64,000 nt of DNA from Victivallales bacterium (lineage in GTDB: Bacteria > Verrucomicrobiota > Lentisphaeria > Oligosphaerales > Oligosphaeraceae). Both the position numbers and the translations under genes were made by a program. The notes below the pieces were generated by a model. That model made no database searches, had not been told where the DNA came from, and saw nothing but the letters and a program-made list of their open reading frames with translations. The stretch's first letter is position 1, and every line of letters starts with the position of its first letter. The stretch covers positions 1 through 64,000 of the forward strand of contig JAFXUD010000010.1 of NCBI GenBank assembly GCA_017535315.1, in the 5' to 3' direction. Shown here in pieces: positions 17,384 to 27,635 of the stretch.

Positions 17384-18247
17384 ATGGAAGAACAGGAGAA
17401 AAATAAAAAGCGAAGAACTATTTCCTTGGTGACCAGCACGATCATTCACGTCGTGCTGTTTGCAATCGTGCTGACAGCCTCTGCCATGCCAGTCAAGGAA
17501 AAGACAAAGATATTGAAGGTGCGTCTTGCTTCTGTGAAAAAACAGGAGCCGCTTCCTGCCCCCCCCAAGGTTGAACCTCCGAAAACCCCACCTAAACCTG
17601 AACCACCTAAGCCTGAGCCACCTAAACCCGAGCCACCCAAGCCGAAACCCGAGCCACCCAAGCCGAAGCCCGAGCCACCCAAGCCGAAGCCCGAGCCACC
17701 CAAGCCGAAGCCCGAAGTCAAACCGTTGCCCACGCCTAAACCTGTGGTTAAAAATCAACCGAAACCTGAGCCACCCAAGCCAAAGCCTCAAAGTATCGCA
17801 GAGCGTCTGGCCAACGCGAAACAACAGCAGCCAGTCCAACAACCAAGGAAATCAGGTAAGGAGATAGCGGCACGACTACAGGAAAGCCTCAAGCAAACAG
17901 AACAAAATCCCCCTTCTCTTCCACCTAGTTCAGAGACAGCGGCGATTGAGGTAGAAACGCGTAGTTATGCAGAAGAGGTGGTCCGTCCCTATATCCAGCG
18001 CAATTGGTTTGAGCCAAGTAAAGGTGAGCTGGATGTGAAAAATCCATCCAACGTGGAAATCAGTTTCACGGTCTATGCAAGTGGTAACGTCGCCAATGCG
18101 CGCATTGTCAAAAAATCCAATTCCCAAGTGCTTAACAAATCCGTCCAGGAGTTTTTGAGCAACATGACCAGACTGGCCCCTTTGTCCACAATTGGAAGCA
18201 AATCCTCTAGCCTGACCATTATCGTTACCATGACCATTGCCAATTAA
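17384..18247 (+). CDS. TonB/TolA-like energy transducer with proline-rich linker
   Basis: 287 residues. A cytoplasmic basic N terminus and one membrane helix (about 12-32) are followed by a long Pro/Lys/Glu-rich linker (about 55-145, PEPPKPKP repeats) that can span the periplasm. The C-terminal ~90 residues (VRPYIQRNWFEP onward, with FTVYASGNVANARIVKKS) resemble TonB/TolA C-terminal domains. With the two upstream genes it forms a three-gene energiser. TonB-like would drive outer-membrane uptake and TolA-like envelope constriction; no TonB-dependent receptor is in the window, so the choice stays open. Good Shine-Dalgarno (ggaggga). Confidence 0.88.
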   Translation: MEEQEKNKKRRTISLVTSTIIHVVLFAIVLTASAMPVKEKTKILKVRLASVKKQEPLPAPPKVEPPKTPPKPEPPKPEPPKPEPPKPKPEPPKPKPEPPKPKPEPPKPKPEVKPLPTPKPVVKNQPKPEPPKPKPQSIAERLANAKQQQPVQQPRKSGKEIAARLQESLKQTEQNPPSLPPSSETAAIEVETRSYAEEVVRPYIQRNWFEPSKGELDVKNPSNVEISFTVYASGNVANARIVKKSNSQVLNKSVQEFLSNMTRLAPLSTIGSKSSSLTIIVTMTIAN

Positions 18248-18357
18248 ACAACGATGAAAAGCAACAATTATATGTTGGCATATATTGATTGTTGGGTATA
18301 TATTATGATTGTTGGAAAATTGTCCATTAATTCAAAAACAATCTTCAGGAGTATGCA

Positions 18358-19422
18358 ATGAAAAACGGTAAGTTTGGTTTTGGTATCATCGGTTGCGGCG
18401 TCATCGGCGGAGCACACGCCAAGGCCATCAAGGCAGTTGAAGAGGCAGAACTGGTCGCCGTCTGCGACATTGATGAACCAAAAGGACGTGCCTTCGGTGA
18501 GACGCACGGATGCACCAACTTCTACAAGAACTACTTGGAAATGGTAAAAGATCCCGCTGTCGATATCGTTTGCGTCTGTACACCATCTGGCATTCACGGA
18601 GATGGCGTCATCGCTGCAGCCAGAGCTGGACGTGCCATCCTCTGCGAAAAACCCTTTGAAATCAAACGAGACCGCATCAGCCAGATGATTGACGAGGTCG
18701 AAAAGGCAAAAGTGAAATGCGCCTGTGTCTTCCAGCTGCGCACCTATCCCAACACCATCAAGGTACGGAACGCCATCCAGTCGGGCATTCTGGGCAGGCT
18801 GACCCTGGCGGACGCATATCTCAAGGACTACCGTTCCCGCGCATACTACAAGAGCGCTGGATGGCGCGGCACCTGGGAACTGGATGGAGGCGGCTGCCTG
18901 ATGAACCAGGGCGTCCACGGCGTGGACCAGCTGCTCTGGCTCACAGGTCTGGAAGTCGATTCCGTCTTCGCGCGCGCCAAGCACCTTGTAAGGGACATCG
19001 AGGTTGAAGATACCTGCGTCGCCTCGCTCCAGTTCACCAACGGCGCGCTTGGAACCATTGTCGGGACAACCTCCTGCAATCCAGGAGTAATCCGCCGTTG
19101 GGAACTCCACGGGGACAACGGCACCATCTGCCTCGCTGGTCAGAACATCACCCAGTGGGCAACTGCCCCCATCGGCAGCGACGAGATGGCAAAAGAGTGC
19201 AAACCAGAAGACACGGAGGAAACTGCTGGCGGCTCCAACAATGACAACAAGGTCATCGGACTACAGGGACACGCATTCCTCATGAACGACCTCATCCAAG
19301 CTCTCAAGGATGACCGTGACCCGTATGTCGTGCCACGCGAGGCCCGCAAGGCCGTTGACCTGATCCTTTCCATCTACGAATCCGAAAGGACTGGCAAGGA
19401 CGTTAAGGTCCCGCATTATTAA
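18358..19422 (+). CDS. Gfo/Idh/MocA-family oxidoreductase
   Basis: 354 residues. The N terminus has FGIIGCGVIGGAHAKAI for NAD(P), then AVCDIDEPKGRAF, CVCTPSGIHGD, and CEKPFE carrying the catalytic Lys. The C-terminal domain includes GGGCLMNQGVHGVDQL with the usual active-site His/Asp. A strong Shine-Dalgarno (aggag) precedes the ATG. The 110-bp upstream region is AT-rich with several short inverted repeats around TTGATTGTTGG. It is followed by a hairpin at 19441-19464. The substrate is probably a sugar or inositol derivative; it shares only family-level features with the oxidoreductase at 10275-11276. Confidence 0.9.
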   Translation: MKNGKFGFGIIGCGVIGGAHAKAIKAVEEAELVAVCDIDEPKGRAFGETHGCTNFYKNYLEMVKDPAVDIVCVCTPSGIHGDGVIAAARAGRAILCEKPFEIKRDRISQMIDEVEKAKVKCACVFQLRTYPNTIKVRNAIQSGILGRLTLADAYLKDYRSRAYYKSAGWRGTWELDGGGCLMNQGVHGVDQLLWLTGLEVDSVFARAKHLVRDIEVEDTCVASLQFTNGALGTIVGTTSCNPGVIRRWELHGDNGTICLAGQNITQWATAPIGSDEMAKECKPEDTEETAGGSNNDNKVIGLQGHAFLMNDLIQALKDDRDPYVVPREARKAVDLILSIYESERTGKDVKVPHY

Positions 19423-19440
19423 TCCTCGGCAGCACACACA

Positions 19441-19464
19441 GCGCATCGTCCAATGGCGATGCGC
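19441..19464 (+). terminator. Hairpin after the oxidoreductase gene
   Basis: GCGCATCG and CGATGCGC form a perfect 8-bp stem around an 8-nt loop 19 bp after the stop codon. The T run after it is short, so termination is only probable. Confidence 0.5.
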
Positions 19465-19479
19465 ACTTTCAGTCACAGA

Positions 19480-19580
19480 AGATGATTCCAAAACTAGCTC
19501 AAATGCGCTAAGAGATGGGGGGCGCCAACGCCAATGAGTTCATATCGATGCGCATTTCGATGATAGTTTTGAAATATCCC
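19480..19580. repeat. Shortened copy C of the dispersed hairpin repeat
   Basis: The ends GATGATTCCAAAAC and GTTTTGAAATATCCCC match degenerate family termini. Inside, GCGCTAAGAGATGGGG and CATATCGATGCGCATTTCGATGA match copy A. The central hairpin arm is missing. The element ends 18 bp before the start codon of the GH10-like gene, so it probably lies in that gene's leader or promoter. Confidence 0.7.
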
Positions 19581-19598
19581 CACAGGAGAACAACCGCA

Positions 19599-21488
19599 AT
19601 GAGACTCAGCCTGACATTTATTCTGACACTGTTTCTAGCGTATCTTCTGCCAGCAGATGAGGTGACCACAGAGACGGTTGACCTTGTCAAGAACGGAATG
19701 TTCAACGACAAGGCATCCAAAACCGCCTTCTGGTCCCTCCGCACAGGCGGACTGGGGGTTGCAATGGTTTCTCCTGCCAAGGAAGAGGGAAGTTCGAACA
19801 TTCTTTCCATAAAGGTCAAGGACATTTCCCCAAAACCCTGGGACTTTGAACTCCTGCAGCGCTTCGAGACGGAAATACCGAAAAGCACCGTCGTTTATGT
19901 CTCTTTTGACTATAGGATTAGCGACGGCTACTCCTTCAATTTCTACTGGCAGGAGGAACATGCCCCATGGCCCAAACTGCTTTCGCTCCACATCGATTCC
20001 CCCATCGACATCTGGCAACGTGTGCAAATGGCGGTGCCCGTGCATGAGAGCTTTGGTCCCAATGCCACCGCGTTTTCCTTTCACTTGGCGGAAAAGGTCG
20101 GCACCTGCGAACTTCGCAATATCTCCGCCGTCATTCTTCCTCCAGGCACCAATCCCGATACGCTGAGCACCAACACCACGCCTGTCCTGGGCGGTGATTT
20201 CTACGACAAGGACTGGCGCGCGCTGGCAACAGCAAACATGAAGAGGAACCGCCAAATACCTGTGACATTCAAAGTCATCAGGAAAGGAGCACCTGTCCCT
20301 GATGTTTCCATCTCCATGAACCAGCTTTCACGCTCCTTCCAGTTTGGCGTGGAGACTATTTTCCCGATTTTCAGCCAGGCAGCCTTGAACGCCCGTGAAA
20401 ACGATGCCCTCAAGAAAAAAATAACCCCTGTGGCCGAAAACATCCCAAAGTACAAGGAGCTGCTCCTGAATAAAAAACTCTTCAACTTCATCACCTTCAC
20501 GGACGGCTTCATCTGGCGGGACTATGAACTCTGGGGAAACAAGGTTGATACCTCTATCATCGATGAGGCACTGGCTGCTGATTTCACGGTGCGCGGCCAC
20601 GCGCTCTTCGTGCCGACTTTCATGTTTGCGCCTGTCCCCTGCCGTAAAATGAACAAGGAGAAGCTCTCCGAGGCCGTGATAAAGCACATTGCCAGTCTCT
20701 CTTCCAAACACAAGGGTAAAATTGCGCAATGGAATGTGGTGCATGGCGCAACAGACTATTCGGAAATCTACAACAAGATTGGGGTGGAGAGCCTGCAGGA
20801 AGCATACGCGGTCGCATCCAAAGAGGCACCTGACGCCGAGTTGCTGATCAGTGATTTGCGCAGCCTGAGCGCCATCTCCGATGTAACGCTCAAGGACAGC
20901 ATCGAACTGGCGGACTGGCTGATTCAAAGCGGCTGCAAAATCAGCGGAATCGTCCTCGGCGCAAATATGAAGCGGTTGGACGTGGCGCCGCAGACCATGG
21001 AACGGCGTTTGAATATGGTCGCATCCCGTCTTAAGATACCGATTCACATAGCGCATTTTGCCGTAAACAACGAATCAGATGAGTTCCAGACCGCCACCAT
21101 CAGCGACTATATGCTCCTGTTCTTCTCCCATCCAAGCGTGAAAAGCCTTTCATTTGCCGAAAGCTGGGCTCCCCTGCTCCTCAACCCCAAGATGGCTTTC
21201 TTCAACGATGACCTCTCGCCACGCCCCTCCGCAGAGATGATTCGAAAGCTGATTACCGAGGAATGGGTGACAAACGCCATGATCAAGACTGGAGCAGACG
21301 GAACCGCGACATACACCCCCTTCCGCGGCAACTATGCCATCACCCTTTCCAATGCAAAAGGCTTGAACAAAAAACTCCTGCTTGATTTGGATGAGCTCCT
21401 TAAACATGACGACAAGCTTTTCAAGTTCGAGGATGGCTCCGCCAAGAATACAAGGGAAGGTTTGCATATTACCCTCTATGTGGATTGA
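19599..21488 (+). CDS. Secreted GH10-like protein lacking both catalytic glutamates
   Basis: 629 residues with a signal peptide (about 1-18), a carbohydrate-binding-like beta domain (about 25-185) and a GH10-like barrel (about 245-560), recognisable from SFQFGVE, FNFITFTDGFIWRDYE, VRGHALFVP and WNVVHGATDY. In active GH10 xylanases the acid/base reads WDVVNEA; here Gly383 replaces the Glu. The nucleophile motif ITELDV is IAHFAV, with His486 in place of Glu. The protein is therefore probably a binding pseudoenzyme or has an altered mechanism. The start at 19599 has AGGAGA upstream and begins the signal peptide; an in-frame start 84 bp earlier lies inside the repeat and is rejected. Confidence 0.75.
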   Translation: MRLSLTFILTLFLAYLLPADEVTTETVDLVKNGMFNDKASKTAFWSLRTGGLGVAMVSPAKEEGSSNILSIKVKDISPKPWDFELLQRFETEIPKSTVVYVSFDYRISDGYSFNFYWQEEHAPWPKLLSLHIDSPIDIWQRVQMAVPVHESFGPNATAFSFHLAEKVGTCELRNISAVILPPGTNPDTLSTNTTPVLGGDFYDKDWRALATANMKRNRQIPVTFKVIRKGAPVPDVSISMNQLSRSFQFGVETIFPIFSQAALNARENDALKKKITPVAENIPKYKELLLNKKLFNFITFTDGFIWRDYELWGNKVDTSIIDEALAADFTVRGHALFVPTFMFAPVPCRKMNKEKLSEAVIKHIASLSSKHKGKIAQWNVVHGATDYSEIYNKIGVESLQEAYAVASKEAPDAELLISDLRSLSAISDVTLKDSIELADWLIQSGCKISGIVLGANMKRLDVAPQTMERRLNMVASRLKIPIHIAHFAVNNESDEFQTATISDYMLLFFSHPSVKSLSFAESWAPLLLNPKMAFFNDDLSPRPSAEMIRKLITEEWVTNAMIKTGADGTATYTPFRGNYAITLSNAKGLNKKLLLDLDELLKHDDKLFKFEDGSAKNTREGLHITLYVD

Positions 21489-21521
21489 TCTGCTGCACGA
21501 GCGTGCAGAATTATATTATAG

Positions 21522-22661
<1,140 letters not shown>

Positions 22662-22695
22662 CAATAATTGCGTATCCTTTCATTGAGGAGTCGTT

Positions 22696-23916
22696 ATGAA
22701 ATATTTCCTAGCACTTTCTTTGCTTGGCTTCGGATTCCTGCTCCACGCAGAAACACTTGGCGAATACCTGCAGAAACTAAGCGAGGAATCCTATTGGCTC
22801 AAGGCAGCTGAACGACCTGAAATCACGCGCACCAACCTGATTCAGGCGATTGAGATGGCACGCGCATATTACCTGAACCATCAGAAAGTGGACGGCAATT
22901 TCATCTACGCCATGGACATCTCCAACGGCGAGATGATTGACAAGGACAACCAGGTGCGCCAGGCAGGCGCACTGTGGGGACTGGCATGCCTCAACCGAGA
23001 CCGTTTCAATGAGCCAAACCGACGCGCCCTCCTGCTGGGCATCGACTTCTTTGCATCGCGCGTCGCCCCCCTCCAAAACGGCGAGAAATGCTTTATCTAC
23101 CCCAACGATTCAACCATCAATACGGGAACTGTCGCACTCTTCGCTTTGACCCTCATCGAATACCTGCATGGACAGAAGAATTTCATCGATGAGAAATTGC
23201 GCCAGAAATACACGGAACTTCTCGACATCCACCTTTCATTCCTCCGCTCAATGGAGATGGAGGATGGTTCCTGGGCGCACAACTACAATCCAGAAGCAAA
23301 CACCAAGCCCTTTAACTCCAGTCCCTACTATGACGGCGAGGCGCTGCTGGCCTACTGCAAGGCCGCACGCTACCTTGATCGCACGGACCTGATGGACCGC
23401 ATCAACAGTGCCATCCCAAAACTCATTGCCAAATATACCGTCAAGGCATGGGAAAAGGAGCTTGAAAGCGAGGAAGCCAAGGGCTTCTACCAATGGGGCT
23501 GCATGGCATTTGCGGAATATGTGGAAGCTGGATGGCAACCCCACGCAAAACTGGTCTCGGAGGCCGCATACGCCCTCTCATGGTGGCAAATTCACTCCAA
23601 CCAGATTGAATACCGCCTTGGCAACACCTCCTACGCCGTGGAAGGTCTCATCGCCACCTACCAAATCGCCAAGCATAACGGCGACGCATCCAAACAGGAA
23701 AAGCTGAAGGAAGTCGTGCTACGCATAATGTCCTCTCTGATGACTTGGCAATACAAGGGTCCCTTCATGCGCTTCAACCCTGCCCTGAACCAGTTGAAGG
23801 CCTATCCTGGCTCCGACGGTGGAATCGTCAATTCAAAGGGCTCAACGCTTGTCCGCATCGACACCCATCAGCACCAGACACACGCCATGCTCCTCATGCT
23901 CAAGCACTTTTTCTAG
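22696..23916 (+). CDS. Secreted alpha/alpha-toroid-like protein of unknown function
   Basis: 406 residues with a signal peptide (about 1-18). The body alternates long helices with aromatic/Gly loops, for example WGLACLNRDRFNEPNRRALLLGIDFF, shown in part by GTVALFALTLIEYLHGQ and DGSWAHNYNPE. This pattern fits six-hairpin or terpenoid-cyclase-like toroid proteins, including some glycan-active enzymes. The C terminus is His-rich (DTHQHQTHAMLLML). No catalytic signature was recognised. A strong Shine-Dalgarno (gaggag) precedes the ATG. It converges with the CapA gene; both stops are in one palindrome. Confidence 0.6.
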   Translation: MKYFLALSLLGFGFLLHAETLGEYLQKLSEESYWLKAAERPEITRTNLIQAIEMARAYYLNHQKVDGNFIYAMDISNGEMIDKDNQVRQAGALWGLACLNRDRFNEPNRRALLLGIDFFASRVAPLQNGEKCFIYPNDSTINTGTVALFALTLIEYLHGQKNFIDEKLRQKYTELLDIHLSFLRSMEMEDGSWAHNYNPEANTKPFNSSPYYDGEALLAYCKAARYLDRTDLMDRINSAIPKLIAKYTVKAWEKELESEEAKGFYQWGCMAFAEYVEAGWQPHAKLVSEAAYALSWWQIHSNQIEYRLGNTSYAVEGLIATYQIAKHNGDASKQEKLKEVVLRIMSSLMTWQYKGPFMRFNPALNQLKAYPGSDGGIVNSKGSTLVRIDTHQHQTHAMLLMLKHFF

Positions 23917-23930
23917 AGGTCAACCTCTAG
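23913..23930. terminator. Palindrome holding both convergent stop codons
   Basis: CTAGAGGT-CA-ACCTCTAG is a perfect 8-bp inverted repeat with a 2-bp centre. It contains the TAG of the plus-strand gene and the TAG of the minus-strand CapA gene. It may work as a compact two-way 3' end, although it lacks a T tract. Confidence 0.5.
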
Positions 23931-25141
23931 AATTCTCTCTTGTAGAGATTTGCCTTTGCCTCTTCGACACGCCCCTCTTCGACGAGGCGCATGAAGGTCT
24001 TCAGAAGGTCGTTGTGGGCCTCGCAGGTCAGAAGATTGCGCAGGGGCATTAGCTTCCGATTCGGCGCGGGTTCGGCAAAATCCTCTGGCTTGACGGAATA
24101 GTTGACGAGATAGTTTGCATAGCCGCTGTTCGCCACCCAGCCTTCATAATACTTCTGCAGCAGAACAGGGTCGGCTATAGGCTGCGATATCTCATCCAGA
24201 TAAGCGGCAAAACGGGCATTCTCCTCTGGCGACAGATTTTTCACAAAGGCGCCTCCCATGTCAAACCGCACAGGAACCGCCTGGAAGGCGCAAATCCCCT
24301 TTGCATCAACGACTAGTTTCGCGACATAACCTAGCGTCCACATCTTTCCAGGCTTGTAGCCACGGTCTGTCGGCCATGGGAAATAGAAGTTGCCTAGGCT
24401 ATAGACGATGAGTGAACCCTCATAGTATTCGTACCCCTGCGGGCAATGCGGGTGGATATTAATGACAACATCCGCGCCCGCCTCGGCAAAGGCTCTGGAC
24501 ATATCGACGACACGCGGACTGGGCAACGGATTGTGCTCATTGCCGCCGTGCGTGATGACCATGCATACATCCACCTTCTTGGAAAGCTTCATGATCTGGC
24601 GGATGTTCAGGCAGGGGTTGAGCGGAGCGGAACCTGGCTTGTCGGGCTTCGCCGAACCAAACTCGTTCTCCGCTATGTTCAGGATGCCGACAGTAATTCC
24701 GCCAGCCTTGCAAAGCAACGGCTTGTAGGCATCATCAAGATTCTTCCCCGCTCCGACAGTCTTGAATCCGTTGCGCTTTAGAATCTCCATGGTCTCCAGC
24801 ACGGGCTTCGGGCCAAAGTCGCCAATATGGTTGTTGGCCAGCAGCGCCACATCCCCACCCCACGCATGGAGCAATTCAATCGTGCCAGGGTGACACCGAA
24901 GGTTGGGACCGCTCTTGACAATCGGGGTCTCATCCGTCGTCAACGGAGTCTCAAACTGCATAATCGAGAGGTCGGCCCCCTGGAAAATATCCATGGCAGG
25001 CGCCATGATCTCCTCAGCCTTACCATCCAGGATGAGCTGTTCGCCAGGGTTTCTGGGACAGCAGTCCCCTGTAACCACGATGGTGGCTGTCTCGTTTGCG
25101 GTTTTACGCAGTTGCACGAATCCGTTTTTATCCAGTGTCAT
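23927..25141 (-). CDS. CapA family protein (poly-gamma-glutamate/capsule-type metallophosphatase fold)
   Basis: 404 residues. Motifs of the CapA family include VVTGDCCPRN, LSIMQFETPLT, VALLANNHIGDFG and VVINIHPHCPQGYEYY, followed by IVYSLGNFYFPWP. The fold is a calcineurin-like phosphoesterase. CapA takes part in poly-gamma-glutamate or capsule synthesis in some bacteria and has other roles elsewhere. No signal peptide is visible. Good Shine-Dalgarno (ggagaa). A tandem repeat array lies upstream; the DegT/isomerase pair beyond it is on the same strand. Confidence 0.82.
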   Translation of the reverse strand: MTLDKNGFVQLRKTANETATIVVTGDCCPRNPGEQLILDGKAEEIMAPAMDIFQGADLSIMQFETPLTTDETPIVKSGPNLRCHPGTIELLHAWGGDVALLANNHIGDFGPKPVLETMEILKRNGFKTVGAGKNLDDAYKPLLCKAGGITVGILNIAENEFGSAKPDKPGSAPLNPCLNIRQIMKLSKKVDVCMVITHGGNEHNPLPSPRVVDMSRAFAEAGADVVINIHPHCPQGYEYYEGSLIVYSLGNFYFPWPTDRGYKPGKMWTLGYVAKLVVDAKGICAFQAVPVRFDMGGAFVKNLSPEENARFAAYLDEISQPIADPVLLQKYYEGWVANSGYANYLVNYSVKPEDFAEPAPNRKLMPLRNLLTCEAHNDLLKTFMRLVEEGRVEEAKANLYKREF

Positions 25142-25211
25142 TGTCGTTTCTCCATTGCTATTCCGCCGCGCTCAATCGCAGCGCACAGTACAGGCGGTTT
25201 CGGGGGCATCA

Positions 25212-25445
25212 GCCCCGTCCTTTGGGAAGCCACCACCTGGGGGCGCGGGGGGCGCAAGCCACCCGTCCCTTGGCAGCCGCCACCTGGGGGGCGCAAGCCA
25301 CCCGTCCCTTGGCAGCCGCCACCTGGGGGGCGCAAGCCACCCGTCCCTTGGCAGCCGCCACCTGGGGGGGCGCAAGCCACCCGTCCCTTGGCAGCCGCCA
25401 CCTGGGGGGCGCGGGGGGCGCAAGCCCCCCGTCCTTTGGCAAGCA
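25212..25445. repeat. 39-bp tandem repeat array in an intergenic space
   Basis: The motif GCGCAAGCCACCCGTCCCTTGGCAGCCGCCACCTGGGG recurs at a 39-40 bp period (starts near 25252, 25291, 25330 and 25370), with diverged units on each side. The core CCCGTCCYTTGG also occurs once near 283-294. The array is very GC-rich and is open in several frames on both strands, but no ribosome-binding site or plausible protein is associated. Confidence 0.85.
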
Positions 25446-25514
25446 CCCTGCACCTGGCTTCGCCGCGCTCGGCGCGGCGCACCTTTTCTGTACAGCGGGT
25501 TCAGCCCGCAGGCA

Positions 25515-26321
25515 CTATCGCACTTCCTTGAGGATCTGCACGACCGTGGCGATGCTCTGCTCCCACTTGGAATCAAAGCCCCCCTCGGGCTCGAAGGAGA
25601 ACCAGCCGTCGTAGCCTACTTCCAGAAGCATGTCGCGGATGAAGCGATAGTCGGGATGGCCTTCGCCAGTGGGGCAGTACTTGTAGGGGCGCGGGTAGTC
25701 GGGTGGCGCAGGGACATGGGATTTCACATGCACATGGCCGACCTTGGCGCGCAGTTTCATGATGGCGGTGTGGGGTTCGTCCCCGCGGGTGATGAAGTTG
25801 CCGCCGTCAAAGGTGATGCGCATATTGGGCTGCTTCACCTCTTTCAGAACGCGCACGAGGGAATCACCATTGTTGCACATCTTGCCAGCGTTCTCAATGC
25901 TGAAGATAAGCCCAGCCTCGTTGCAAAGCTCGGCCGCCTTGTTCAAGCCTTCCATATAGCGCTTGAAAGCCTCCTCGCCTTCGTTCTGGTGCTGCCCGCC
26001 ATGGCTGAAGAGGTGCTTGACACCAAGGATGCCGCAGGCGTCAATGCCGTACTTGATGGTATCCATGGACTTTGTGAACAGGGTGGGGTCCCCAGGCGTA
26101 ATGAAGTCCGTCGGGACGCAGAAGACGGTCGGCTCCAGCCCCAGGTCATCCAGGACAACCTTGATGGAGGCTGGGGTTTCATTGCAATTCTCCAGCATCC
26201 TGTGGAAAATGTCCACGCCTTCCAGACCAAGTTTTTTCCAGGCGGCCAGTTCGGCCTTCCAGTCCGTGGGCTGTCCATCTGGCCCACGGTTATTCATCAG
26301 CATGACACCTGCCTTAATCAT
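25515..26321 (-). CDS. Sugar phosphate isomerase/epimerase (xylose isomerase-like TIM barrel)
   Basis: 268 residues, single domain. The barrel shows LGLEGVDIFHRML, HLFSHGGQHQ, FSIENAGKM, ITFDGGNF and GWFSFEPEG, in which His, Glu and Asp form the metal site of this family. Members isomerise or epimerise sugars, or act as dehydratases on inositol derivatives. A strong Shine-Dalgarno (aaggag) precedes the ATG. It starts 18 bp after the DegT aminotransferase gene, so the two form an operon, suggesting processing of an amino or keto sugar. Confidence 0.85.
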   Translation of the reverse strand: MIKAGVMLMNNRGPDGQPTDWKAELAAWKKLGLEGVDIFHRMLENCNETPASIKVVLDDLGLEPTVFCVPTDFITPGDPTLFTKSMDTIKYGIDACGILGVKHLFSHGGQHQNEGEEAFKRYMEGLNKAAELCNEAGLIFSIENAGKMCNNGDSLVRVLKEVKQPNMRITFDGGNFITRGDEPHTAIMKLRAKVGHVHVKSHVPAPPDYPRPYKYCPTGEGHPDYRFIRDMLLEVGYDGWFSFEPEGGFDSKWEQSIATVVQILKEVR

Positions 26322-26339
26322 CGTGCGTCTCTCCTTCTG

Positions 26340-27635
26340 TTATGCCTTCGCCTTTCTGTCCTCTTCGATGACCTTCATGATCTTGTCAGGCTGCGAGGTG
26401 ACCTTCTTGAAGCCCTCTACGTAGGTCTTCATCAGGTTCATGTCATTGGGCGGGAAAACACCGCCGAGATAGGCGTGCGAGGCGATGAAATTGACGGTCA
26501 CGGGGTAGTCCTCGCCACGATAGGTGATCTCGTGGTTGTAGTGCTTGCAGTCCCACGGGCATCCCTTGCCGTAGCCCATCTTCTTCGTGAAGACATCCTG
26601 CGCGGGAACGGGCTTTCTCTGCCACTGGCCCATGCGGATACCCTCCGCCGCCAGAATCTTCTGCATGGCTTCCTTGTATTCGGCCATCGTGACATCCAAC
26701 CCCAGTTCCTCGGGGCAGAAGCGGACAATATAGCTGAAATAGACAGGTTCGCGACCAGCGGGGGTATAAGGTCCGCGCAGACCAGGAATGTTCGCCAGTT
26801 CAGCCGTCAGGTATTCCGCGAACTCCTTGCGCTTGGCGTTGTTTTCAGGCAGGTGCTTCAACTGGCTGCGGCAGAAGGCATTAACAAACTCGTGTGCGCG
26901 GTAGTTCCAGCCCAGGCCGAAGGAGTTGTATTCGCGCTCCGCGCCAGCAACTACCACCTCGCCGAACTCACGCAGACGGCGCGCAATCTGGTAGGCCTCC
27001 TCGTTATTGGTCACAAAGAAGCCGCCTTCGCCGCTGGAGAGGTTCTTGGAGCGGTTTGTGCTGAAGCCCGTGGTGTCCTCGATGGTGCCGACCTTCTTGC
27101 CATGCACCGCTGCGCCGTGCGCCTGGCAGGCGTCGCCCACTACAAAGAGGTTGTGCTTTTTGGCGATGGCCATCACCTTGTCCATATCGGCAGGCATACC
27201 ATGGATGTGGACAGGCAGAATCGCCTTGGTGCGCTCAGTGATGGCAGCCTCAATCTTGTTGGGGTCGATGCAGAAGGCATCGTCTTCGATATCCACGAAG
27301 ACGGGGATGGCATTGTGATGCAGGACGGCGGCTGCCGTTGACCAATAGGTGAAGGCGGGAACGATGACCTCGTCGCCTGGGCCAATGCCAAGTGCCGCAA
27401 TGGCCATGTGCAGGGCGGAGGTTCCGCTGTTGGTGACCAGGCAGTACTTGGCGCCAAGGAAATCAGCAAACTCTTGCTGCAACGCAACTGCATTGGGGGC
27501 GCTGTTCCCATGGAAGATGTTGCTGTCAAATACGGCGTTCACGGCATCGCGGTCCTCTTGGGTAATGGGGGGCCATGTCTTCACTGAACCAGGTGTCACT
27601 GCGGGGGTTCCGCCAAACAAAGCAAATTCCTGCAT
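26340..27635 (-). CDS. DegT/DnrJ/EryC1/StrS-family PLP-dependent aminotransferase
   Basis: 431 residues. The family signatures are GTSALHMAIAALGIGPGDEVI, VPAFTYWSTAAAVL, VGDACQAHGA, and FSTNRSKNLSSGEGGF, whose Lys would bind PLP. Such enzymes aminate keto sugars or scyllo-inosose-type cyclitols. First gene of a minus-strand operon with the downstream isomerase-like gene. A strong Shine-Dalgarno (aaaggag) lies before the ATG. CapA further downstream may be part of the same theme, but the repeat array separates it. Confidence 0.92.
   Translation of the reverse strand: MQEFALFGGTPAVTPGSVKTWPPITQEDRDAVNAVFDSNIFHGNSAPNAVALQQEFADFLGAKYCLVTNSGTSALHMAIAALGIGPGDEVIVPAFTYWSTAAAVLHHNAIPVFVDIEDDAFCIDPNKIEAAITERTKAILPVHIHGMPADMDKVMAIAKKHNLFVVGDACQAHGAAVHGKKVGTIEDTTGFSTNRSKNLSSGEGGFFVTNNEEAYQIARRLREFGEVVVAGAEREYNSFGLGWNYRAHEFVNAFCRSQLKHLPENNAKRKEFAEYLTAELANIPGLRGPYTPAGREPVYFSYIVRFCPEELGLDVTMAEYKEAMQKILAAEGIRMGQWQRKPVPAQDVFTKKMGYGKGCPWDCKHYNHEITYRGEDYPVTVNFIASHAYLGGVFPPNDMNLMKTYVEGFKKVTSQPDKIMKVIEEDRKAKA

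Noticed and set aside
17446-17733. Gly/Leu-rich minus-strand open frame
   Set aside because: It is the complement of the PEPPKPKP linker of the TonB-like gene.
19515-19598. N-terminal extension of the GH10-like protein
   Set aside because: It lies in the dispersed repeat, lacks a ribosome-binding site, and would bury the signal peptide; the ATG at 19599 has AGGAGA.
25212-25445. CRISPR-like array
   Set aside because: The units are contiguous tandem repeats without unique spacers, and no cas gene is present.
24903-27341. Long plus-strand open frame opposite CapA, isomerase and aminotransferase genes
   Set aside because: It is antisense to three well-recognised genes and crosses a low-complexity array; it has no ribosome-binding site or family motif.
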